Positions 57,614-64,000 of a stretch of DNA of 64,000 bases are shown piece after piece. The notes below the pieces were generated by a model, which was given only the letters and a program-made list of their open reading frames with translations, was not told the origin of the DNA and made no database searches. The position numbers were made by a program, and so were the translations under genes. Within the stretch, counting starts at the first letter, position 1. Each line of letters opens with the position of its first letter. This DNA is from Streptomyces sp. NBC_00459 (GTDB lineage: Bacteria > Actinomycetota > Actinomycetes > Streptomycetales > Streptomycetaceae), in contig NZ_CP107903.1 in NCBI RefSeq assembly GCF_036013955.1, positions 2,046,001-2,110,000 of the forward strand, in the 5' to 3' direction.

Positions 57614-58336
57614 TTACTGCTGGGGTACCGCACACCCGTCGGGCCCGCATACCTCGGCGCCGTCGCCCTCCGCCTGGACGATCTTGAGGGGAGCGGGTCG
57701 CTCGCCCCACGCCTGGGTGAGCGCCTGGGTGAAGGCCTCGACGGGCTGGGCGCCGGAGACGCCGTACTTCCGGTCGAGGACGAAGAACGGCACGCCGTTG
57801 GCGCCCAGTTCGGCCGCCTCACGCTCGTCGGCGCGCACCGCGTCGGCGTACGCGTCCGAGTCGGCGAGCACGCCCCGGACCTCGTCGGCGTCGAGACCGG
57901 CGGCGACGGCCAGCTCCACGAGCCGCTCGTCGTCGCCGAAGACGGACTGCTCCTCGGCGAAGTTCGCCTGGTAGAAGAGCTGGATCAGCTCGTCCTGCCG
58001 TCCCTTGTCCTTCGCGAGGTGGAGCAGCCGGTGCATGTCGAAGGTGTTGCCGTGGTCACGGTCCCGGGTGCGGTACGCGAGCCCCTCGGCGGCGGCCTGC
58101 GCCCCCAGGTTCTCCTCCCCGGCCTGCGCCTGCGCCTCGCTCATGCCGTACTTCTTGGTGAGCATCTTGAGGACGGGCTGGATGTCGCCCTTGGCACGCC
58201 CCGGGTCCAGCTCGAACGACCGGTGCACCACCTCGACGCCGTCCCGGTGCGGGAAGGCGTCCAACGCCTTCTCGAAACGGGCCTTGCCGACGTAGCACCA
58301 GGGGCAGGCGATGTCGCTCCAGATCTCGACGCGCAT
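57614..58336 (-). CDS. DsbA family oxidoreductase, FrnE-like
   Basis: A 240-residue thioredoxin-fold protein with the active-site CPWC at residues 11-14 (EIWSDIACPWCYVGK), a helical insertion, and cis-Pro region NGVPFFVLDRKYGVSGAQ. No signal peptide, so it acts in the cytosol, as FrnE types do. The C-terminus has a further CGPDGC pair. The ATG at 58336 is used, although the frame is open upstream. Confidence 0.9.
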   Translation of the reverse strand: MRVEIWSDIACPWCYVGKARFEKALDAFPHRDGVEVVHRSFELDPGRAKGDIQPVLKMLTKKYGMSEAQAQAGEENLGAQAAAEGLAYRTRDRDHGNTFDMHRLLHLAKDKGRQDELIQLFYQANFAEEQSVFGDDERLVELAVAAGLDADEVRGVLADSDAYADAVRADEREAAELGANGVPFFVLDRKYGVSGAQPVEAFTQALTQAWGERPAPLKIVQAEGDGAEVCGPDGCAVPQQ

Positions 58337-58671
58337 GTCTTCGGCTCTCCAGGTCGTACGGGTACGGATGCGGAGACTCCCTCCGCTGGGTGGATGAACG
58401 TTCAAGCAGCGTGGATCATTCCCGGAGCTGCGACGCATGGGCGGCTCAGTGAGGGCTCGCGCAGCGCCTACGGGTGGTGAGTGGGTCGATGCCGAGGCGG
58501 GGAGCCTGGCTCGGACCGGCCGTTCCGCATACGGCCAGCAGGGTCGTCCAGGGTTCCCTGTGCCCACCCAGGGGCGCGGGGAACTGCGTGACCAGCCCCA
58601 CAGGGCCCGCACCCGCCCGACAACGTGACCCGATACCCCAGATGGCGCGCGGCTCAAGCCCAGTGCAGCGC
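58337..58671. other. 335-bp intergenic region with a repeat copy
   Basis: It lies between the DsbA-like gene start and the end of the DUF1349 gene (both minus). It contains the DsbA promoter side and a copy of the GGGGCGCGGGGAACTGCG repeat (58570-58624). No supported gene. Confidence 0.55.
58570..58624 (+). repeat. Streptomyces intergenic repeat, copy 1 of 3
   Basis: AGGGGCGCGGGGAACTGCGT followed by GACCAGCCCCACAGGGCCCGC. Shares its core with the copies at 59316 and 63921. Such short elements are common between Streptomyces genes. Confidence 0.8.
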
Positions 58672-59280
58672 TCAGCTGCCGTCCCGCAGGTCCTTCGGCC
58701 ACTCCGGCAGGAACTCGATGTGGTCGTACGTCACCACGCACCCCTCCCCCATCGGCGACTGGGTCATGAAGCCGACCAGGGCCGCGTCGGCCTCCTCCTC
58801 GTCGCCCAGGGTGAACAGGCGGACGAAGGTCCACTTCTTGCCGTCCCGCGAGGCGTGGAAGGCGAAGGCCCGGCCGGTGCGGCTGATCCGGAGCCAGACC
58901 GAACTGCCTTCCACGGTGAAGGAGTTGGCGTCGTCGGAGTGTCCCCGGGTGACCACCGTGCAGACGGTGGGCACATCCGGGGAGTACTCCAGACAGAGCT
59001 TGGCCCAGGCCCGCTCGCCGACATGGACGTAGAGCACCCCGGCGTCGAAGGCCGCTCCGAACCCGACGGTCACACGGGCGATCAGCTGGAACTCCCCCTC
59101 CGGGGCGCCCAGCAGACGCGGCGCGTCGGCGGCGGGGTCCAACGCCTCCCCGGTGGGCGGGACGAACCGGTCCTGCCGGGGCCCGGCCCACCCGGTGAGC
59201 ACCCCGTCCTCGAAGGACCAGTGCCCATCGGGCCCATAAGTGCGGAGGGGAAAGGGCAGCGGGGAAAGCTCCAGGTCCAT
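58672..59280 (-). CDS. DUF1349 domain-containing protein
   Basis: A 202-residue beta-rich protein of the DUF1349 (concanavalin-like) family. It has FQLIARVTVGFGAAFDAGVLYVH, SVWLRISRTGRAFAFHASRDGKKWTFVR and the late YDHIEFLPEWPKDLRDGS. No signal or membrane segment. DUF1349 folds often bind carbohydrates, but no activity is established. The ATG at 59280 is flanked upstream by a repeat copy. Confidence 0.85.
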   Translation of the reverse strand: MDLELSPLPFPLRTYGPDGHWSFEDGVLTGWAGPRQDRFVPPTGEALDPAADAPRLLGAPEGEFQLIARVTVGFGAAFDAGVLYVHVGERAWAKLCLEYSPDVPTVCTVVTRGHSDDANSFTVEGSSVWLRISRTGRAFAFHASRDGKKWTFVRLFTLGDEEEADAALVGFMTQSPMGEGCVVTYDHIEFLPEWPKDLRDGS

Positions 59281-59310
59281 TGCCTGATTATCGCAGGTAC
59301 GGACGGGCGC

Positions 59311-59378
59311 CCCGATGGGGGCGCGGGGAACCGCGCGACAAGCCACAACAGGCCCGCAGCCGCGAAATCCACCGCGCC
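59311..59378 (+). repeat. Streptomyces intergenic repeat, copy 2 of 3
   Basis: GGGGGCGCGGGGAACCGCGC then GACAAGCCACAACAGGCCCG, in the 107-bp gap between the DUF1349 and aldehyde dehydrogenase genes. Same orientation as copy 1. Confidence 0.8.
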
Positions 59379-59387
59379 CCAACGGCG

Positions 59388-60917
59388 TCAGCGCTCCAGT
59401 TGGCCGTTGAAGCGCCGAGGCAGTCCCAGCACGTTCTCGTCCCGCAGCTCCACCGGCAGCAGCGCGACAGGCGTGTTCTGATAGGCCACCGGCCGCAGCC
59501 ACCGCTCAATGGCCGTCCCGCCGACCGAAGTCGACGTGGACGTCGTGGCCGGGTACGGCCCGCCGTGCTGCTGGGCCGCGGCCACAGCGACCCCGGTCGG
59601 CCACGCGTTCACCAGCACACGCCCGGCCAGCGGAGTCAGCTCGGCCAGGATGTCCGCCCCACGCCCCTCCCCCGCGGCTTCCTCCGCCGAGAGGTGGACC
59701 GTCGCCGTCAGGTTTCCCGGCAGCCGCGCGAGAACCGCGTTCGCCTCGGCGTCGTCCGCGTAGCGGGCCACCACGGTGACCGGCCCGAAGCACTCTTCGA
59801 GGAGCAGGTCGTACGCCCCTTCCACGGCCAGCTTGTCCGCCGCCACCGTGAGGAACCCCGCGCTGACCGTGTGGTCGCCGCCCGCGCCCGGCGTCACCGG
59901 GGACTCGACCTCGGGCAGCTCGGCGCGCTCGGCGACCCCGGCGACGAAGTTGTCGCGCATCCGGTGGTCCAGGAGGACACCGGACGCGGTGTCGCTGACC
60001 GCGTCCGTCAGGGACTTCAGCAGACGGTCGCCCGCGGCTCCGGCAGGCGCCAGCACCAGGCCGGGCTTCACGCAGAACTGGCCGACACCCAGCGTCATGG
60101 AGCCCGCGAGCCCCGTACCGATCGCCTCGGCGCGCTCGTTGGCCGCCGCCTCCGTGATCACCACGGGGTTCAGCGAGCCCAGCTCGCCGTGGAACGGGAT
60201 CGGGACCGGACGGGCCGCCGCCGCGTCGAAGAGGGCACGGCCGCCTCGTACGGAACCGGTGAAACCGGCCGCCGCGACGAGCGGGTGCTTGACCAGCTCG
60301 ACGCCCGCCTCGAAGCCGTGGAGCAGGCCGACGACGCCCTCGGGGATGTCGTGCAGGGCCGCGGCCCGGCGCAGGACGGCCGCGACCAGCTCGGACAGGC
60401 CCGGGTGGTCCGGGTGGGCCTTGACGACCACCGGGCAGCCGGCCGCGAGCGCGCTCGCGGTGTCGCCGCCGGGGACGGAGAAGGCGAAGGGGAAGTTGGA
60501 GGCCGAGTAGACGGCCACGACACCCAGCGGAATCTTGTAGCGCCGCAGATCCGGGATCGGCGGGGTCGCGGTGTCGTCGGGGTGGTTGATGACGACGTCG
60601 AGGTAGTCGCCCTCGTCGACGATGTCAGCGAAGGCCCGCAGCTGGTAGCAGGTGCGGGCGAGTTCGCCGGTGAGCCGGACCGGGCCGAGCGCGGTCTCCG
60701 CGTCGGCCGCCTCGACGAGCTGCTCCTTGGCCGCTTCGAGCTGCTCGGCGGCGCTGCGCAGGAAGGCCGCGCGGACCGTGCGGTCCACCAGGGCCGGGCG
60801 GGCGGCGTGCGCCGCGCGGACGGTGGAGTCCACCTCCTGGGCCGTGGCCTCGACCGCGACCTGCTCCCGCTGCTTCCCGGTACGGGGGTCGACACTCCAG
60901 ACTGGTGCTGCTGCCAC
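59388..60917 (-). CDS. aldehyde dehydrogenase (NADP+), alpha-ketoglutaric semialdehyde dehydrogenase-like
   Basis: A 509-residue NAD(P)-dependent dehydrogenase. It has VYSASNFPFAFSVPGGDTAS, VKAHPDHPGLSELV, the Glu in HGELGSLNPVVI and catalytic Cys in GVGQFCVKPGLVL. These fit the KGSADH subgroup that oxidises 2,5-dioxopentanoate in sugar-acid or hydroxyproline breakdown. GTG at 60917 has GGAGGG 7 bp upstream. Divergent from an IclR regulator, which probably controls it. Confidence 0.9.
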   Translation of the reverse strand: MAAAPVWSVDPRTGKQREQVAVEATAQEVDSTVRAAHAARPALVDRTVRAAFLRSAAEQLEAAKEQLVEAADAETALGPVRLTGELARTCYQLRAFADIVDEGDYLDVVINHPDDTATPPIPDLRRYKIPLGVVAVYSASNFPFAFSVPGGDTASALAAGCPVVVKAHPDHPGLSELVAAVLRRAAALHDIPEGVVGLLHGFEAGVELVKHPLVAAAGFTGSVRGGRALFDAAAARPVPIPFHGELGSLNPVVITEAAANERAEAIGTGLAGSMTLGVGQFCVKPGLVLAPAGAAGDRLLKSLTDAVSDTASGVLLDHRMRDNFVAGVAERAELPEVESPVTPGAGGDHTVSAGFLTVAADKLAVEGAYDLLLEECFGPVTVVARYADDAEANAVLARLPGNLTATVHLSAEEAAGEGRGADILAELTPLAGRVLVNAWPTGVAVAAAQQHGGPYPATTSTSTSVGGTAIERWLRPVAYQNTPVALLPVELRDENVLGLPRRFNGQLER

Positions 60918-60981
60918 CGGGGGTCCCTCCAGATTGTGTTGCCATTTGTGGTGCGAATTTCCTGCGTCATCCACCAGGGGC

Positions 60982-61022
60982 GTTCGATATGCTGAACAGC
61001 GTCTCTGATGATGAATATGCTG
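60982..61022. promoter_or_regulatory. probable IclR operator region
   Basis: GTTC-N8-GAAC (60982-60997) forms a dyad, and ATATGCTG is repeated at 60987 and 61015, all in the 144-bp divergent spacer between the dehydrogenase and IclR genes. Confidence 0.45.
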
Positions 61023-61061
61023 TTGGAGACTATTTCCCGTCGAACTAAGGGGTCAAGGGCG

Positions 61062-61835
61062 ATGTCGGCAGCCGAGACAGGCGGCGGGGCGCAGGTCAAG
61101 TCCGCGGTACGGACCGTTGAACTGCTGGAATACTTCGCCGGACGTCCCGGCATGCACTCCCTGGCAGTGGTCCAGGAGGCTGTCGGTTATCCCAAGTCCA
61201 GTCTTTACATGCTCCTGCGCACCCTTGTCGACCTCGGGTGGGTCGAGACGGACGCCACCGGCACGCGGTACGGCATCGGCGTACGGGCCCTGCTGGTCGG
61301 CACCTCGTACATCGACGGCGACGAGGTGGTCGCGGTGGCCCGCCCGACCCTCGACCGGCTCTCCGACGACACGACGGAGACCATCCACCTGGCCCGGCTC
61401 GACGGCACGAACGTCGTCTATCTCGCCACCCGCCAGTCGCAGCACTACCTGCGCCCCTTCACCCGGGTCGGCCGGCGGCTGCCCGCCCACTCGACCTCCC
61501 TCGGCAAGGCGCTGCTGGCCACCCACACCGACGAGCAGGTCCGCAAACTGCTCCCGGAGACGCTTCCCGCGCTGACCGAGCACACCATCACCGACCGGGA
61601 GAAGCTCATCGAGGAGCTGCACGTGGTGCGCGAACAGGGCTTCGCGGTGGACCGCGAGGAGAACACGCTGGGGCTGCGCTGTTTCGGCGTGGCGATCCCC
61701 TACCGCACCCCCGCGCGGGACGCGATCAGCTGCTCGGTGCCCGTCGCACGGCTCACCCCGGCCCACGAACAGATGGTCAAGGACGCCCTGTTCGACGCGC
61801 GGGACCGGCTCACACTGGCCACCAGGAGGCTCTGA
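61062..61835 (+). CDS. IclR family transcriptional regulator
   Basis: A 257-residue regulator with an N-terminal winged HTH (VKSAVRTVELLEYFAGRPG, then PKSSLYMLLRTLVDLGWVE) and a C-terminal IclR effector domain (THTDEQVRKLLPETLPALTEH, GFAVDREENTLGLRCFGVAI). The ATG at 61062 follows AAGGGG; an upstream in-frame ATG at 61008 is less likely. Probably represses the divergent aldehyde dehydrogenase in response to a sugar acid-like ligand. Confidence 0.9.
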   Translation: MSAAETGGGAQVKSAVRTVELLEYFAGRPGMHSLAVVQEAVGYPKSSLYMLLRTLVDLGWVETDATGTRYGIGVRALLVGTSYIDGDEVVAVARPTLDRLSDDTTETIHLARLDGTNVVYLATRQSQHYLRPFTRVGRRLPAHSTSLGKALLATHTDEQVRKLLPETLPALTEHTITDREKLIEELHVVREQGFAVDREENTLGLRCFGVAIPYRTPARDAISCSVPVARLTPAHEQMVKDALFDARDRLTLATRRL

Positions 61836-61838
61836 GCG

Positions 61839-62330
61839 ATGAGGTACACGGCATCCACGGACGTCGAGCTCCGTGAGGTCCACGACAGTGACCTGCCGGT
61901 CTTCTTCCGGCAGACCAACGACCCGGAATCCCTGTGGATGGCCGCGTTCACGGCGAAGGACCCGACCGACCGGGACGCCTTCGACGCCCACTGGGAGCGG
62001 ATCCGCGCCGCGCCGGGCGTGCTGAACCGCACGGTCCTCGTCGACGGTGACGTGGTGGGCAGCGCGGCGGTGTACGGCGAGCCGGGCGAGCGCGAGGTGA
62101 CGTACTGGATCGACCGCGCCTACTGGGGCCGCGGCATCGCGACGGCCGCCCTGCGCGCGCTCGTCGCCGAGGTCACGGAGCGCCCGCTGCACGCGCGTGC
62201 GGCCGCCGACAACGCGGGCTCGCTGCGGGTCCTGGAGAAGTGCGGTTTCCGCGTCACCGGGCACGACCGGGGATACGCGCAGGCGCGCGGCACGGAGATC
62301 GACGAGGTCGTGCTGACGCTGGAGGCCTGA
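61839..62330 (+). CDS. GNAT family N-acetyltransferase
   Basis: A 163-residue acetyltransferase resembling RimJ/RimL types: VELREVHDSDLPVFFRQTN at the start, YWIDRAYWGRGIATAALRAL (acetyl-CoA pyrophosphate loop) and DNAGSLRVLEKCGFRVTGHD. It begins 3 bp after the iclR stop with no clear ribosome site, so it is likely translationally coupled. Substrate unknown. Confidence 0.88.
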   Translation: MRYTASTDVELREVHDSDLPVFFRQTNDPESLWMAAFTAKDPTDRDAFDAHWERIRAAPGVLNRTVLVDGDVVGSAAVYGEPGEREVTYWIDRAYWGRGIATAALRALVAEVTERPLHARAAADNAGSLRVLEKCGFRVTGHDRGYAQARGTEIDEVVLTLEA

Positions 62331-62442
62331 CCGTCGCACGACGGCGCAGGTGCCCCTTACAGCCTCCCGGGTTTCCTGAATGTGCCATGAGAAATCAGGC
62401 GGAGGGGAACGCTCCGTCCGGCGCCGGTCGTCTTCAGACGGG

Positions 62443-63897
62443 ATGAACAAGACGATCAGGCGCGCCTCCGTCTTCTCGCTGCTGCTCGTGCTCTCTCTGC
62501 TGGTCAGGGCGACATGGGTGCAGTTCTACGACGGTCAGGCGCTCGCGGACGACAGCAAGAACCGGCGGAACGCGATCGCGTTGTACGCGAACCCGCTCGG
62601 GAACATCATCGTGGCCGGTGAGTCGGTCACCGGCTCGAAGGAGACGAACAGCGGAGATCTGAAGTACCAGCGGACGTACACGGACGGGAAGCTCTACGCC
62701 GCCGTGACCGGATACAGCACGCCCCTGTTCACGCCGACGCAGTTGGAGGGCATCTACAAGGACGTGCTCGACGGCTCGGACAGCAGACTCACGACCATCA
62801 TGGACACGGTCACCAAGGAGCACGCGGCCCCGGGGAACGTGATCACGACGATCGACCCGGACGTGCAGAAGGCCGCGTACGCGGCGCTCGGGGACAAGAA
62901 GGGCGCGGCCGTCGCCATCGACCCGAAGACCGGCAGGATCCTCGCCATGGTGTCCACTCCGTCGTACGACCCGTCGACGATCACCGGCGCGAGTGACGGC
63001 GACACCTGGACCAAGCTCAACGAGGACGCCGACAAACCGCTGGTCAACCGGGCGATACGGCAGCCGCTGCCGCCCGGTTCGACGTTCAAGCTGGTGGTCG
63101 CGGCGGCGGCCCTGGAGGACGGACTGTACGGGTCGGTGGACGACCGTACGGACAGCCCTGACCCGTACCCACTGCCGGGTACGACCCGCGAGCTGACGAA
63201 CGAGAACCCCAACGCGCCCTGTGAGAACGCCACGATCCGGGTCGCGCTCCAGTACTCCTGCAACAACGTGTTCGGGAAGATGGCCGTCGACCTCGGGCAG
63301 GACAAGGTCAGGGCGATGGCGGAGAAGTTCGGCTTCAACGACGAGAAGCAGGACGTGCCGGTGCGGGCGTACCCGAGCGTGTACCCCTCGGACATGGAGA
63401 AGTCGGAGACCGCGCTGACGGGGATCGGGCAGTTCGATGTCACGGCGACGCCGTTGCAGATGGCCATGGTGTCCGCCGCGATAGCCGACGGCGGCAAGCT
63501 GGTCTCGCCGCACATGGTGTCCCAGGTCACGAACTCCGACGGGGACGTCCTGGAGGACTACGACAACGAGGCGTCGACGAAGGAGATCGTCAGCTCGCGG
63601 ACGGCCGAGCAGTTGCAGTCCGCCATGCAGACGGTCGTCTCCGACGGTACGGGGACGAACGCGCAGGTGGCCGGGGCGACGGTGGGGGGCAAGACGGGTA
63701 CGGCTCAGCATGGAGAGAACAACAGCCAGACGCCTTATGCCTGGTTCACGTCTTATGCGAAGTCCGACTCCAACGGGAAGGAGGTTGCCGTGACTGTGCT
63801 GGTCGAACAGTCGGGGGCGGCTCGGTCCGAGGTGAGTGGGAATGGGCTGGCGGCTCCTGTTGCCAAGGCGATGATGCAGGCTGCGCTGGCTGGGTGA
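62443..63897 (+). CDS. pbpA: penicillin-binding protein PbpA (class B transpeptidase)
   Basis: A 484-residue membrane-anchored D,D-transpeptidase. An N-terminal helix (about 9-25, VFSLLLVLSLLVRATW) leads to a dimerisation domain and the transpeptidase: active Ser213 in STFK (213-216), SCN at 272-274 and KTG at 417-419. It cross-links peptidoglycan during division or sporulation. ATG at 62443 (MNKTIRRAS) is chosen; the frame is open upstream. Usually paired with an FtsW/RodA gene, which is not seen upstream here. Confidence 0.92.
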   Translation: MNKTIRRASVFSLLLVLSLLVRATWVQFYDGQALADDSKNRRNAIALYANPLGNIIVAGESVTGSKETNSGDLKYQRTYTDGKLYAAVTGYSTPLFTPTQLEGIYKDVLDGSDSRLTTIMDTVTKEHAAPGNVITTIDPDVQKAAYAALGDKKGAAVAIDPKTGRILAMVSTPSYDPSTITGASDGDTWTKLNEDADKPLVNRAIRQPLPPGSTFKLVVAAAALEDGLYGSVDDRTDSPDPYPLPGTTRELTNENPNAPCENATIRVALQYSCNNVFGKMAVDLGQDKVRAMAEKFGFNDEKQDVPVRAYPSVYPSDMEKSETALTGIGQFDVTATPLQMAMVSAAIADGGKLVSPHMVSQVTNSDGDVLEDYDNEASTKEIVSSRTAEQLQSAMQTVVSDGTGTNAQVAGATVGGKTGTAQHGENNSQTPYAWFTSYAKSDSNGKEVAVTVLVEQSGAARSEVSGNGLAAPVAKAMMQAALAG

Positions 63898-63914
63898 GTT
63901 CTTCGGCCGCTGCG

Positions 63915-63964
63915 CCGTCGTGGCTGGTCGCGCAGTTCCCCGCGCCCCTGCAAGCAGGCGCGGG
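63915..63964 (-). repeat. Streptomyces intergenic repeat, copy 3 of 3
   Basis: Inverted relative to copies 1 and 2: the minus strand reads GGGGCGCGGGGAACTGCGCG then ACCAGCCACGACGG. Located just after pbpA near the right edge of the window. Confidence 0.8.
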
Positions 63965-64000
63965 GACCCCGCCCCCTGTCTACTTCGTACCGAAGAGCTG

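Overview
The window is about 70% G+C and carries GTG starts, 4-bp stop/start overlaps, an ectABCD operon, a vitamin B12 cluster, Asp23/AmaP genes and the small intergenic repeats typical of Streptomyces. From memory, the order from the small HTH gene (gbn-like) through pit, the cob genes, an LAETG-type wall protein and ectABCD matches the SCO1839-SCO1867 part of the S. coelicolor chromosome. This is therefore most likely a core chromosomal segment of a Streptomyces rather than a mobile island. I saw no tRNA, rRNA, CRISPR array, transposase, phage gene or attachment site.

Layout. 1-1883: acetate-type symporter, cut by the left edge, plus its DUF485 partner, with a Crp-like site in front. 2256-5382: two tandem secreted subtilases. 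5520-14625: mixed metabolic and membrane genes (CoA-transferase, CopD, lysoplasmalogenase-like YhhN, fatty-acid hydroxylase, exonuclease-BRCT, zinc-ribbon protein, SURF1, GH15, and an SDR with an altered active site). 14636-17073 (minus): five-gene Asp23/AmaP envelope-stress operon. 17242-20384 (minus): enoyl-CoA hydratase, gbn-like nucleoid protein and an ABC-F protein. 20584-26731: metallopeptidase, VOC protein, unknown 444-aa protein, hydrolase, class II aldolase and secreted GH25 lysozyme. 26874-28404: Pit phosphate transporter behind a PHO box, and a small membrane protein.

28540-46580 is the cobalamin region. A B12 riboswitch leads into cobD-cobQ-cobN-(AAA/VWA chelatase)-cobO-cobB-cobI, all joined by 1- to 4-bp overlaps. 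A ZIP transporter on the other strand separates this from cobM-cobL-cbiG/cobJ, cbiX and cobC. Late cobalt insertion (CobN plus an I/D fusion) coexists with CbiG and CbiX. CobH and CobK are not in the window.

46586-64000: a long palindromic repeat, an LPXTG-like wall protein, an amidohydrolase, a polar amino acid ABC transporter, a class V aminotransferase, ectABCD ending in a 22-bp terminator stem, a second class V aminotransferase, an FrnE-like DsbA protein, DUF1349, an aldehyde dehydrogenase divergent from an IclR regulator with a GNAT gene, and the penicillin-binding protein pbpA.

Most notable non-gene signals: an intergenic repeat translated in frame inside cobB; the same repeat as a palindrome after cobC; competing hairpin arms in the ectA leader; a GATC cluster and a perfect 19-bp palindrome flanking the gbn-like gene; and a short leader ORF between the B12 riboswitch and cobD. 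All functions are inferred by reading; no searches were run.
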